A stretch of 64,000 nucleotides of DNA from the NCBI RefSeq assembly GCF_047675955.1, contig NC_132925.1, positions 70,313,622 through 70,377,621 of the forward strand, written 5' to 3'. The stretch is from Chlorocebus sabaeus. Its lineage: Eukaryota > Chordata > Mammalia > Primates > Cercopithecidae. Below are positions 11,650-22,850 of this stretch, one piece after another. Below the pieces are notes generated by a model. That model ran no database searches and was not told the DNA's origin. It was given only the letters and a program-made list of their open reading frames with translations. A program made the translations under genes and the position numbers. Each line of letters starts with the position of its first letter. The first letter of the stretch is position 1.

Positions 11650-12170
11650 CTCACTGTGCAAGTCAGGGTGGAATTCCCTTCATCTGACACCCATTTAAAA
11701 CTTCAGCTAGTTGATCCTCTCATTTGAGCCCCAAATGAACCACCCCTATATTGAATGCCTGGCTAGAACACAGAGTACTTCAGCAAAATTTCCCTAGCAT
11801 TAAAAAAAAACTCTACCTGCTTCCATCTGTGTGACATGTGGATCAACCCACTCAGACTCTGAACCCTTCACTTCCAGCAGTCACTACCTACACAATCATT
11901 CCCTCAAGAAGCACTGTAAGAGTCATCTTAGCTTGTCAATGAGGCTTACATTTCATTTGACTGATGTCTCCAAAGGGTCTTATGTTTTCAGAGGAACATG
12001 TTCTATGTCAGAGATTCTAAACTAGTTGTGGGGTGACAATGAGGATATTCATAGAGAGTGAGATATGTCTCTTCTGCAAATTAACTTGTCTTCCAAACAA
12101 CAAACTGAGTTTTAACTCTGAGTAGAGGGAGAACATTGAAAAGTTGGGTTCTAATTTAATCTAAAATAAC
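11650..12170. other. Unique sequence
   Basis: No gene or repeat family recognised. Confidence 0.5.
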
Positions 12171-12174
12171 ACAT

Positions 12175-12461
12175 GGCCGGGTGCGGGTGACTCACGCCTG
12201 TAATCTCAGCAGTTTGGGAGGCCAAGGCAGGCTGATCACCTGAGGTGAGTTCAAGACTGGCCTGGGCACGTGACAAAACCTCATCTCTACTCAAAATGCA
12301 AAAATTAGCCAGGTGTGGTGGTGTGTGCCTTTATTCCTAGCTACTAGGGAGGCTGAGGCAGGAGAATCAGTTGAACCAGGGAGGCAGAGTAAGCTGAGGT
12401 CGCATCACTGCACTCCAACCAGGGTGACAGATTGAGACTCCATCTCAAGGAAAAAAAAAAA
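12175..12461 (+). mobile_element. Alu SINE
   Basis: Sense Alu, ggccgggtgcgggtgactca to an 11-base A-tail, quite diverged. It is followed after 6 bp by another Alu. The heptamer aacacat is present before this Alu (12168-12174) and after the next (12781-12787), so the second probably landed in the tail of the first. Confidence 0.93.
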
Positions 12462-12467
12462 TTTGTA

Positions 12468-12782
12468 GGCCAGGCACGGTGGCTCACACCTGCAAACCCC
12501 AGTACTTTACAAGGCAGAAGCGGGCAGATCATGAAGTCAGGAGTTCGAGACCAGCTTAACCAACATGGTGAAACCTCGTCTCTACTAAAAATACAAAAAT
12601 TAGCCAGGCATGGTGGTACATGCCTGTAATCCCAGCTACTCAGGAGGCTGAGGCAGGAGAATTGCTTGATCCTGGGAGGCTGAGGTTGTAGTGAGCCGAG
12701 ATCACGCATTGCACTCCAGCCTGGGTGGCAAAGCAAGACTCCATCTCAGAAAAAAATAAATTAAATAAATAAATAAATAAAA
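12468..12782 (+). mobile_element. Alu SINE with (TAAA)n tail
   Basis: Sense Alu starting ggccaggcacggtggctcac and ending in a (taaa)n tail at 12753-12782. Confidence 0.94.
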
Positions 12783-12784
12783 CA

Positions 12785-13320
12785 CATGCATTCATTTGAC
12801 AAATAGTCACTGAGTATCTACTATGTGCATTGTCGCAGGCTATGAGGATGTAGCAGTGAACAAGACAAAGCAGTATCTCCCTCCCCTTGGAGGTGAAATT
12901 CTAGTGGGATGAGAAAACCATCAAGCAAATAAACAGTGTAATTTCAGGACCAGACAGAAAACAAACAGGAGTAGAGAATAACACAAAAGTAGCTTAATAC
13001 TATTTAGGATATAGTGATCTGGGAAGGCCATGTGAGTTGAATTGGAATTACGAGGTGGAGCCAGCTATGTGAAGATCTAGAGAAATAATGATCCAAGCAG
13101 TGACACAGCAAGTGCCAAGTCCCTGCAGTGAGAATGGGCTTGACCCAGTAAGGTGGGAAAAGGAGGCCATTGTGGGGTGTATTGAGAGTAAAGGGAAGAC
13201 TGGCATGAAATGAGATTTCAGAGGTAGATAGGTATCCACATAGGAGCTGGAGTTTAAGTTTCGGTCTATGTAAAATCAGAAGTCACTGAGGAGTTTTAAG
13301 CAAGGTGTTTGATGAATGAA
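12785..13320 (-). repeat. L2-end-like ancient repeat
   Basis: Begins with the antisense L2 3' end (attcatttgacaaatagtcac, gtgaacaagacaaagcag, ttctagtgggatgag). It continues with a module (gaaggccatgtgag, gaagatctagag, gcaagtgccaagtccctg) that recurs in the repeats at 16985-17690 and 47825-48320. The exact family of the second part is uncertain. Confidence 0.6.
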
Positions 13321-13329
13321 AAGTGGGAT

Positions 13330-14290
13330 GATGGGGAGGAAGAATATATGTCCTGAGCAACCAAGGGGTAGCAGGAATCTTTCTTAGGAGGCCACCTGCA
13401 GTGATTGGCTAGGGTGTCTGCATCCTTCGTCTGCTATTAGAGCAGAGACCGAATTGCTCTGAAGACTGGAATAGCAGTATTTGTAAATATCCTGTGACGT
13501 GAACTCTGGTTGTAAAGAGTTCTGTGATTCTCCAGACATGCTAATAAGTGGGTGCTGGAAATGTCATGATCTTCTAATCACAACCTTCTTTTTATGAGCC
13601 TTTTCAGCAGACACCAGTTCAGGGCAAGCTCCAAACCCTTTCTGGCTGCTGTCGTTTCTGGCGGGTATGTCACTCATATGCATCACTCTCACTGCAGCGG
13701 GAGTGCTCGGAGGAGTTTACTTTGGCTTTGCGAAACTTTTTGGAAGGTTGCCTATTTTTGTTAATTGTGGCTTAGGAATTACTTTGTCAGAAATTTTGGA
13801 GCCCAGGAGTCTAAAAAATTACAGAGTATTATTAAAAATTTAAGAATTGCTTAATTTCTCCATGTGGTATGAGATTTTGGCTGAAATTGGATCCTTGGGC
13901 TATTTACGTCTGGTTTAGCATTGCAGAGCCAGTTTCGCCTATTAAAACAAGTTTGAAAATTGTTTAAAACAATCTGGTGGATAAGTGTGTGTAGAGATTT
14001 TGTTGTTTCTTTATGTTCATGGAGATGAGTAGTGAACTTAGCACTGAAACAGAAGCAATCATCTTAGCTTGTGAAAATCCTGCTTGAGTAATAATGGGAA
14101 ATGTTATCTTTTAAAACGTGTTGGTTATTTTCTTCTCCATTACAAACATGATATAAGTTCCTCCTAGAAAATTTGGAAGGTATGGGGTGAGAGTCAGGTG
14201 TAACCTAATCACACAGAAATCCATGAGATGTTGAAGTCTCCCATAAAATGATAGAGCTGGAATGCACTTTTACAACTATGTGGTTGAAAG
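13330..14290. other. Unique sequence with a possible exon-like or conserved patch
   Basis: Mostly unique. The patch at about 13600-13760 is unusual: it has several CpGs in an otherwise CpG-poor area, an acceptor-like site (ccttttcag at 13599-13607), a donor-like site (ggtatgt at 13664-13670) and an open frame from 13598 to the stop at 13841. The first half of that frame would be hydrophobic. It may be a conserved non-coding element, a small exon or chance. Confidence 0.3.
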
Positions 14291-14294
14291 AATA

Positions 14295-15880
14295 AAACAA
14301 CTTTATTTCAATAATCACAACACTTCTGATACCAAATGTGTGGGTTTTCCACACTAAGCAATCAGTTCTCCAACTCTTCATACACCAACTGGGTGTCCTT
14401 AATTCAATTCAGTTCAATTTTGATTTCACAAAATCGACCTGAAATTAGCATCAGACACTGTAATCCCCCAAACGGGTTCTTCTTGCCCGCTATACAGATA
14501 AACTCAATTCACTGAGACAGCATTATTGCAGTAAAGAAAGAGTTTAATTAATGCAAGGCTGGCCAAGCAGAAGGATTAGGGCTATTACTCAAATCAGTCT
14601 CCCCAAAGAGGCTAGGGTTTTTCAAGGATACTTTGGTGGGCAGGGGGCTAGGGAACGGGGAATGCTAATTGGTTGGGAGATGAAATCATAGAGGTGTGGA
14701 AAATGGTCCTCCTGTGCTGTCAGCTTCTGGGTGGGGGCCACAGGTACACCCAGAAGTCCCTGATATGGGTGAAGTTAGTCATCAAAATGCAAAAGTCTGA
14801 AAAACATCTCAAAAGACCAATCTTGGGTTCTACAATAGCGATGTATCTACAGGAGTAATTGGGGAAGTTACAGATCTTGTGAGCTCTAGAACAATGGCTG
14901 GTTATTGTTTTAACTGTGCCTACATCTTAGCAGAATTCAGGTAAGTAATTCGAACCTTGTGGGCTTTCATTAGTTTTACAAAGGCAGTTTAGTTAGCAGA
15001 AGGGCTATTATCATTCTTGCTTTAAGCTTAAACTATAAACCAAATGCCTTTGAAAGTTAGCTTGGCCTACACCCAGGAATGAGTGAGGACAGCAAGTGTG
15101 TGTTGCTGGAAGCAAGATGGAGTTGGCTGTGTCAGATTTTTCTTACTGTCATAATTTTGCAAAGGTGGTTTTAGCCTCACAGGTTAAGGGCTCAGGCCCA
15201 TAAGACAACCGCCATTTCAGACGCCATGTGCAAGTCCTGGGCCCCCTGCACTTTTGACCAACTTAACTACAAATTAGGGGTTCCAATGACCGCCTGCTCA
15301 TGTTTGACAATTAGCTATAATAGCTCATAGAACTCAGAGAAACACTTCACTTACCAGTTCATTAGAAAAGATATTATATAGGATGCAGACAAACAGCCAG
15401 ATGAAGATGTACATATAGGGTAAAGTCTAGAGGTACTTTAGGGTGTGCTGCTCTCCCAAAAAGTGAAGACATTCACGAGGAGGCTCTCTAAACCCCATTG
15501 TTCAGGGTTTTTATGGAGGTTCCGTTAGTTAGGCATGATTGAGCAAATTGTGGCTACTGGTGATTGAACTCAACCTCCAGCCTCTCTCCCCTCCCTGGAG
15601 GTCAGGGGGTGGGACTGAAAGTTCCAACCCTATAATCACATGGTTAGTTCCTCTGGCAACCATCCCCCACCCTGAAGCTGTCTGGGGCTGGAATCCCCCA
15701 GACATCTCATTAACATAAACTCAGATGTGGTTGAAAGGGGCTTATTAAGAGTAACAAAAGATGTTCCTCTTACCCCAATCACTCCGGAAGTTACAAGAGT
15801 TTCAGAAACTCTGTGCCAGGAACTGGGGAAGAACAAATAGAGATTTCTTATTCTATCACGACATCACACTGGCCCACCTT
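14295..15880 (-). mobile_element. ERVL-type (MLT2-like) LTR, interrupted
   Basis: Antisense text of an ERVL/MLT2-type LTR lies on both sides of a younger insertion. On the left are aacacttctgataccaaatg and gtgtgggttttccacac. On the right are gttaagggctcaggccca, aactcagagaaacacttcac, tttatggaggttccgttag and agagatttcttattctatc. No coding internal region is visible, so it looks like a solo LTR. It is old and degraded. Confidence 0.6.
14459..15172 (-). mobile_element. LTR of an endogenous retrovirus, nested
   Basis: A roughly 710-bp block inserted in the ERVL-type LTR. Read on the minus strand it ends with an ATTAAA-type polyadenylation region (attaaactctttctttact), then gaattgagtttatctgtatag and a G-rich end (gggggattaca), as in an LTR U3-R-U5. 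The family is probably a class I type, but I cannot fix it. The target duplication is not clear. Confidence 0.6.
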
Positions 15881-15884
15881 CTCA

Positions 15885-16345
15885 TTTTGCATATAAAGAA
15901 ACTGGCCCAAAGCCACTCAGAGTCTAGAACCCATTTCCTCACTGCCAGTTTTGAGCTGTTTCCTGATTGTTTATGTGGCTTCATAAGCAGGTCTGGTTCT
16001 CAGGGCCTCAGTGGAGGCACATGGATCCGCTATGCCCTCTTCTTGAGCAAAGGGGACATGACATAGCAAGTCAGTGGGTGCACATGTGGCTCCATCTGCC
16101 CCCTAGTGTTTGGGAGGCTGCATCGTCTTAAATAAGGATGACATTAAATTGCCTTAACCTAGGTGAGTATTTCTCATAAATGGTTGTTGGACTACATGTG
16201 TTAGAATGATCTAGGGTGCTTATCGAAAATGAAGGCTGCACCCCTGGTTTGTGGAATCGGAACCTCTAGAAGTGGGATTGACAATCTGCCTTCTTAACAA
16301 ATTCAGATTCACTTAAAAATAACAATTTTTCAATAAGAATAAAAC
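15885..16345. other. Unique sequence
   Basis: No recognised repeat or gene. 15870-15980 has weak MIR-like wording (ttctcattttgcatataaag, gcccaaagccactcagag) in antisense. Confidence 0.4.
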
Positions 16346-16349
16346 TTCT

Positions 16350-16646
16350 TGGCAGGGCATAGTGGCTCATGCCTGTAATCCCAGCACTTTGGGAGGTTGA
16401 AGCAGGAGGTTCACTTGAGGCCAGGAGTTTAAGACCAGCCTGGACAACACAGTGAGATCCCATCTCTACAAAACAATTAAAAAATTAACTGAGCATGATG
16501 GTGTGCACTTGTAATTCCAGCTACTTAGGAGGCTGAGTTAGGAGGATTGCTTGAGTACAGAAGTTCAAAGCTGCAAGCTACAATTGCATCACAGCCTGAG
16601 TGACAGAGTGAGACCCCATCTCAAAAAAAAAAAAAAAAAAAAAAAA
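16350..16646 (+). mobile_element. Alu SINE (AluJ-like)
   Basis: Sense Alu with a 25-base A-tail. The target-site duplication aaacttctt is present at 16342-16350 and 16648-16656. Diverged internally (ttaactgagcatgatggtg). Confidence 0.93.
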
Positions 16647-16984
16647 GAAACTTCTTTGTTGAATCATTCAAATTGTGTAATCTAAGATAGATTAGATAGC
16701 TGGGGATTTGTAAATGGATAAAAAGTTTCCGGATTTATGCAAATAAACTTAATAGCTATCTCTTAGGAGTAGAAATGGGCCGAATAGACAGTGGCACTTT
16801 CACTATTCTAAGCCACTTGGAAACGTGGTATGCAGAACATAAATGTGTTTGGAATCACTTTTATAAGTATCATTATTTACTGTTAATATATGTGTGGCCA
16901 GTGGGAGAAAGGAAATACCCCTTTGTTGATATAAGAGGACACAGGAGGAGCAACCAGGGGCATTGGGGGAGATCCATGTGAGTT

Positions 16985-17690
16985 CATTTTTCCACTCAGT
17001 TATCCATTCAGCTCATATTCATTGAACAGTTGCCACGTGCCAGGAATTGTTGTAGGTTCTGGGGACGCAGAAAAGAACAAGACAGCAAGGTTCTCAATCA
17101 TGCGGAGGTTATGGTCTATCGTGGGGAATGATACACCAATAAAGAGTTCAAAGGAGATAAATTCAAATAGTGGCAAGTGCTGTCAAGAAATGAAGAAGCT
17201 ATGGCATTATGGATGACTGGAGGGCTACTCTCTGGTGGGCAGGGATGGTTTCTCTGAGAGAAGACATCTGAACTGAGGCCCAAACAGCAGGAAGAAATGA
17301 GCCGTATGCATATCTGGGGAACAAGATTCCAGAAAAAACAAAGCTTCAAGGACAAGTGTCCCAAAATAAAATTAGCTTGGTGTGTTTAAGTACATAAAGA
17401 AAACCACTCCACTCTCACTGCCTCACTTGACCAACCTTAAAAAAAAAAAAAAAAGTAAAGAAAACCACTGTGGCTAAAGCTTAATGACTAACAGAACATA
17501 CAATATAAGTCCGGGAGGAAGATAGGAAACTATGTCCTATAATCATGCTCCAGTATGGAGTTTGAATTTCTTTCTAAGTGTAACAGAAAGTCTCAGAGGA
17601 GCTACATTCGGGGAGGGGTGATTTGCTATCTTCAGATTTGGGTTTCAAAAAAATCACTCCAGAGCTCAAAACCACTCAGAAACTCAGAGT
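16985..17690 (-). repeat. L2-end-like ancient repeat, interrupted
   Basis: Same layout as 12785-13320: gccacgtgccaggaattgttg, tggggacgcagaaaag, gaagacatctgaactgaggcc, then ggagtttgaatttctttctaa and aaaatcactccagagc. It is interrupted by the Y3 RNA pseudogene. 16660-16980 upstream shows nothing I can name. Confidence 0.6.
17407..17454 (+). pseudogene. RNY3: 5'-truncated Y3 RNA retropseudogene
   Basis: The 32 bases at 17407-17438 match the 3' end of Y3 RNA, the small cytoplasmic RNA of Ro ribonucleoproteins, with four differences from the human sequence as I remember it, all transitions. They are followed by a 16-base A-tail. A perfect 14-bp target-site duplication (taaagaaaaccact) lies at 17395-17408 and 17456-17469, so the first two Y3 bases overlap the duplication. 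This is a severely truncated L1-mobilised copy and cannot make a Y RNA: the 5' strand of the stem and the loop are absent. Confidence 0.85.
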
Positions 17691-17928
17691 AAGTTTTAAG
17701 AAAATATACATTTGCTTCAGGAAAAAAAGGTTATTGTAAATTATTTTTAAAAGAACTAAAGAAATGACAAGAGATACCATATACATGGAAGAGGAAGATC
17801 AATATCATGAAATGTTGAGTATTTATAAGTATTTATAAATTCATTGTAGTTCTAAGCAAAATCCCCAGCATTCTGAAATTTGAATGAAAATGTAAGTAAT
17901 CAATAATTTTGTTGTTGTTGTTGTTGTT

Positions 17929-18213
17929 GACAGAGTCTCTCGCTCTATTGCCCAGGCTGGAGTACAATGGCATGATCTTGCCTCAGTGCAACCTGTGCCT
18001 CCTAGGTTCAAGCGATTCTCGTGCCTTAGCCCCTCAAGTAGCTGGGATTACAGGTTTGCATCACCACAGCTGGCTAATTTTTTATTTTTTTTTTAGTAGA
18101 GATGGGTTTTCACCACATTGGCCAGGCTGGTCTCGAGCTCCTGGCCTCAAGTGACCCACCCACCTCGGCTCCCAAAGTGCTGGGATTACAGGCATGAGCC
18201 ACCATGCCCAGCC
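17929..18213 (-). mobile_element. Alu SINE with (GTT)n tail
   Basis: Antisense Alu. Its tail has become a (gtt)n microsatellite (17910-17929), and the body ends ggcatgagccaccatgccca. Inserted into L1M. Confidence 0.93.
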
Positions 18214-19078
18214 ACATTCAAGAATTTATTATAAAGCCATAGATAGTTTTATTGGTGAAGGGTAATTGAAAAATAGATCAATAGGACAGAAAAGAGAGCC
18301 CAATGTTGAACTAAACAAATATGGTTCTTTCTATATGATATAGGATGCTTTAGAAGTTACAGAAGAAAACACAGTATCAAAAGTAAATGGTATTGTTACA
18401 ACTGATAGCCCATAAGAAAAAAAAAATCAGATTCCTATGTCACACTTTGTACAAGAATAAATTGAGAGATGGATTAACCACTTAAATATAAGAAATAAAA
18501 ATGTAAAACCTTTAGATGGAGAAAAAAGGAATCTTAGAATAAAGTAGATTTTATAAACTAGAGACTCAAAAATCACACTCAAGATTGGATGAATTTCACT
18601 ATATCGAAATGTATAATTTCTGCATAGCATAGCACCATAAAATAAAAAGACAAGCAACAAACTGGTAGAAGGCATTTGCAACCCCAAATAACTACCAAAA
18701 GCAAGTTTCCAGAATCTCTAATGAACTCCTACAAATCAAAAAGGGAAATTTAAACTACCCAATAGAAAAACAGATAGTTTATTAACAGGCACTTCCACAA
18801 GGGGGAGACATGAATGAGCAGTAAAAATATGAAAAGGTTTTCCACAGTGGTAATAAAAGCAGGAAATGCAAGTTTAAAAATCATAATGAAACTGCATTTT
18901 ATGCCCGTCAGAATAGCAGAAATTCAAAAGGCTGCCAGTGAGACTTGGCAAAGAATTGAGGTAAACAGGCACTCTGAGCCGTGGCAGGTGGTACTTTGGA
19001 GAGCAAGTTGTCATTCCCTAGTTAGACTTCTAAACACACAGATTCTACACCACCAAGATTCTGCTTCGGAACAGAAAT

Positions 19079-19266
19079 CAGCAGCGTTTCTCAAAGGAGG
19101 GACTGTTGATATTTCGTGTGGGACAAGCCTTTGTTATTCAGGACTCTCATGCACTGTAGAAAATTTAGCATCCCCCCTATTCCATCCCCATCTCACAAAA
19201 GATTGTCCCACATTTCCAAGTAATACTTTGGAGGATTGGACCACCCCAGGTGAGATTTACCAGGAG
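19079..19266. mobile_element. MER20-like hAT transposon
   Basis: gcgtttctcaaaggagggac, tgttgatatttcgtgtggg, actctcatgcactgtagaa and catttccaagtaatac follow a MER20-type hAT consensus. It lies inside L1M. The far end is poorly preserved. Confidence 0.55.
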
Positions 19267-19850
19267 AAATTCCTGCATATACCCACACAGTGCTGCCATG
19301 TACTCTCATGTAGGTTGTTCCCCAAACACCTCTCACAACTAAACAGAGAGGCCTGTGTACAGAAGGAGAACCATGAGGATGTGTGTTGTCGCATCCTTTG
19401 TTATAACAAAAATTGGACACTACCCAAATAGCCATCAGTCCACAAATGGAGAATTAAACTATAATTCAGTCATACAACAGAACACTATGCAACAGTTAAT
19501 AATCTAGATCTCAAAAAACCATGTTGAGTAAAATTTAATAGGCAGCATAATACACTTTATAAAAAGTTTAAAATTAAAATATCATAGAATATATTTGGAC
19601 ACACATACACACACACACAGGAACTAAATATCTACCAAATTTGGAAGAATGGTTGCCTCTGAAGATGAAGGAAGAATTGGACTGGAGAAATTAACATAGA
19701 AGATAAATTCTGTGTGGTTCTATCACATAAAACGGTAAAGACAGGATGTGAAAAAATATGAAAACAACATTTGTTAGTTTTGAATGATGGGCGCATGGAT
19801 AGGAGTTTGTGGCATTTTCTTCTGTATATTTCCATATTTTACCCCCACTT

Positions 19851-20225
19851 TGGCTGCTGAATGTACAGTGAATGGGGGTGAGTGGAAGGGTGAGGATGGA
19901 GATTGGGTGGTGGGAGGCAGTACTGGAACCAGAGAGGAGCCAAGCGAGGACCCCAACATCCCTCTCTCAACTGCTTTGAACTCCAAGAGTGTGTGACCAC
20001 TTTTTTGCTTCATTTCTCTATTGCGCAAAAGGTTTTCCTGGATGAACACTTCCCCTTGTAGCATCCTCTGCCTTCCAAGTATTGAAATTGTCACCTAACC
20101 AAGCCAGGAACTTGTCAACAGCTAGATTTTTTAGCAGAATGACGCATTCAAGTGATGTCTAAATAATTTAAGTCTGCCCCATCCCCATTCCTACAATTTT
20201 GCTTCTACATCCTTTTTTGTCTTGA
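19851..20225. other. Unique sequence
   Basis: A G-rich plus-strand stretch at 19870-19950 and otherwise nothing recognised. Confidence 0.45.
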
Positions 20226-20259
20226 ACATTTTTTTATTGTGGTAAAATATGCATAACAA

Positions 20260-20536
20260 GGCTGGACGCAGTGGCTCATGCCTGTAATCCCAGCACTTTG
20301 GGATGCCAAGGCCCAAGAATCATTTGAAGCCAAGAATTCAAGAACAGCCTGAGCAACAAAGCGAGAACCTGTCTCTGCAAAAAAAATTAAAAGTTACCCA
20401 GGTGTGGTAACGCTGCCTGTGTAGTCCCAGCTTATGAGGTGGGAGGATCACAGGAGCCAAGAGGTTCGAGGCTGCAGTGAGCCACGATTGCATCACTGTA
20501 CCCCAGCCTGGGTGACAAGACGAGACCCTATCTCAA
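20260..20536 (+). mobile_element. Alu SINE, tail replaced by AT tract
   Basis: Sense Alu (ggctggacgcagtggctcat to ctatctcaac). It lies in the L1M between gcataac on the left and gataacataaaag beyond the AT tract, so the Alu and the AT tract occupy one insertion site. Confidence 0.9.
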
Positions 20537-20538
20537 CA

Positions 20539-20918
20539 GTATATATATACTATTATATTCTATAATATATACTATATATACAGTATATACTATATATACA
20601 CTGAGGCCCAAACTATATTATATATACTATATATAGCATATAATATATGCTATATATAGCATACAGTATATATAGTATACATAGCATATTTAGTATATAT
20701 ACTATATTGTATATAGTATATATAGCACATATAGTATATATTATATATACTATATACTGTACATATAGTATATATGGTATATATATTTAATATACTATTA
20801 AATATTATTGTAAATAACATACTGATATATAATAGTATGAATAGTATACTAGTATGTACACTAGTGTATATAATATTTTATATTTTATATTATATATTTT
20901 ATATATATACACACATAG
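20539..20918. repeat. 380-bp AT-rich palindromic tract
   Basis: Almost only TA steps, built of many variants of tatatagtatatac and its reverse, with a short unrelated piece (cactgaggcccaaac) near 20600. Self-complementary at many offsets, so cruciforms are expected. Probably an expanded Alu 3' tail. Confidence 0.9.
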
Positions 20919-20961
20919 ATAACATAAAAGTTACCATTTTAACAATTTAAAAATTACAATT

Positions 20962-21244
20962 GGCCAGGCACAGTGGCTCATGCCTGTGAACCCAGCACTT
21001 TGGAAGGCAGATGCAGGAGGATTGCTTGAGCCTAGGAGTTCCAGACCAGCCTGGGCAACATAGTGAGACCTCATCTCTATAAATATTTTTTTAAAAAATC
21101 TGGGCACGGTGGTGCATGCCTGTGGTCCCAGCTACTCGGGAGGCTGAGGTGGGAGGGTCGCTTGAGCCTGGGGGTTTGAGATTGCCGTGAGCCATGATTG
21201 TGTCACTGCACTCCAGCCTGGACAACAGAGTAAGACCCTGTCTA
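20962..21244 (+). mobile_element. Alu SINE without tail
   Basis: Sense Alu from ggccaggcacagtggctcat to accctgtct, where the L1M host resumes at once (aagtgcattcac). No A-tail and no duplication are visible, and a few host L1 bases seem to be lost. Confidence 0.9.
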
Positions 21245-21989
21245 AGTGCATTCACAAGGTTGAACAGCCACTACCACCATCCATCTCCAGAACGTTTTTC
21301 ATCATCCTGAACTGAAACTCTATGCCCATTAAACAGTAACTTCCCACTCCCCAGTACCCCCAGCCTCTTGTAAACTCTGCTCTACTTTCTGTCTCTGTGA
21401 ATTCAACTGTTCTAGATAGTAATTACTATTCAACTATTCCAGATACTAATCACTCCATGTAAGTGGAATCATACAATATTTATCCTTTCATGTCTGACCT
21501 ATTTCATTTAGTATAATGTTTTCAGGACTCATTTATGCTGTAACATATATCAGAATCTCATTCCTTTTTAAGGTGAAAAGAATTATAGTCCATGGTATGT
21601 ATATGCTGTATTTTGTTTATCCATTAATCTGTTGATGGACATTTGGATTGTTTCCACCTTTGGTAATTGTGGATAATACTTCTATGAACACTAGTGTGCA
21701 AATATCTGTTCAAGGCCCTCCTTTCAATTCTTTTGGGTATCTGCCCAGAGATGGAATTGCTGGATCATACGGTAATTCTGTATTTAACCTTGTGAGAGAC
21801 TACTAAACAGCTTTTCACAGTGGCTGCACCATTTTACAATCCCATCATCAATACACTAGAGTTCCCGTTTTTCCACATTCTCACCAACACTTTTTATTTT
21901 CCTTTCGTTCCCCATATATCTGTCCTAGTGGGTGTGAAATGGTATCTCATTGCGGTTTATCCTATAGTTTTTTTTTATTATCAGTGTTA

Positions 21990-22660
21990 GGAAAGCATTG
22001 TACATATTTCTGTCTGATTGATTGATCCATAACACCTATGTTTTTTAGTATTTCAGCATTTCCCAAAGTGTGCTCCACAGAATATTGATTGCATTACTAG
22101 AGGTTTTATTATTAGAGATTTATTATTAGAGATTTCATATATTAGAGGTTTCTGTGGGATAAGAAAAGTGAGGGAGGGAGACTCTCTGGTTAAGTAAGCT
22201 GAGAAAGGAAGCAAACTCCAGTAGAGTCATTTCCAGTGCATATATAACTTCTGCAAATTCAGCAAGTGAGTAGGAGATGGTAACTCAGTCTCCTGTCCTT
22301 TGATTGGTCTCAGTTTTTTCAAGTCTTTTATGCTGAGAATGATTCTGTTATTTAAAGATACGCATCTTTTTATACAAATGGTCCATAAATAGAGCCTTTT
22401 ATGTAGTCCTTGAAGAAAATTTTATCTGTCGCAACTTTGAAGGAAAAACTGGCTATATTCATGAAGATGTAGTTCGTGGGCTCTATGTTGGCACTTTCCC
22501 TAAGGGATTTTCCAGTTATTTTGACTATACACAGTTTTCACTTTGAACTGACTTTAGAAACTACCTCCCCGGTAAGATGCAATTTTACTGCCTATCTTCC
22601 CCTTGAAGATTGGAAAGACCTTGAAAAGCCCTACTGTAAAGGAACCTGATCAACACAATT
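21990..22660. other. Unassigned, possibly a hAT fragment
   Basis: catttcccaaagtgtgctccac at about 22058 resembles a hAT terminus. It is followed by a short tandem of attattagagattt at 22110-22140. The remainder is unique. Confidence 0.3.
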
Positions 22661-22663
22661 TAA

Positions 22664-22850
22664 ACCAGGAGTTGGCAAACTTTCTCTGTGAAGGGCCAGA
22701 TAGTGGATATTTTCAGCCCTGTGGACCAGACAGTTTCTGTTACAGCTATTCTACTCTGCCGTTGTAGCTCGCTAACAGCCGTAGACAATCAGTACATAAA
22801 TGAATAGACATGGATGTGTGCCAATAAAACTTTATTTAGAAAAATATGCA
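22664..22850 (+). mobile_element. hAT-Charlie non-autonomous DNA transposon
   Basis: Same family as 3243-3442: caggagttggcaaactttctc, agggccagatagtggat, ctgccgttgtagctcgc, ccaataaaactttattta. The right end is degraded. Confidence 0.8.

Larger units (their letters stand above)
17740..19850 (+). mobile_element. Fossil L1M LINE (ORF2 part), twice interrupted
   Basis: Sense L1 ORF2 remnants: gagataccatatacatgg, aatagatcaataggacag, ttttatgcccgtcagaatag, acactacccaaatagccatc, acactatgcaacagttaa. Broken by an Alu (17929-18213) and a hAT element (19079-19266). By chance one frame stays open for 205 codons (18814-19431) across L1 and hAT sequence; it is not a gene. Confidence 0.8.
20226..21985 (-). 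mobile_element. Fossil L1M LINE, minus strand, interrupted
   Basis: Antisense L1M ORF2/3' text: attgtggtaaaatatgcat, ccatccatctccagaacg, gtaagtggaatcatacaat, ctgttgatggacatttgg, gatggaattgctggatcat, tgggtgtgaaatggtatctc. Interrupted by two Alus (20260-20536 and 20962-21244) and the AT tract between them. Confidence 0.88.

Noticed and set aside
14938..14950. Good donor-like caggtaagtaat on the plus strand
   Set aside because: It lies inside an LTR oriented on the other strand, with no paired acceptor that I can support.
18814..19431. 205-codon plus-strand open frame
   Set aside because: It begins in decayed L1 ORF2, runs through an inserted MER20-like transposon and back into L1. Open by chance; no gene.
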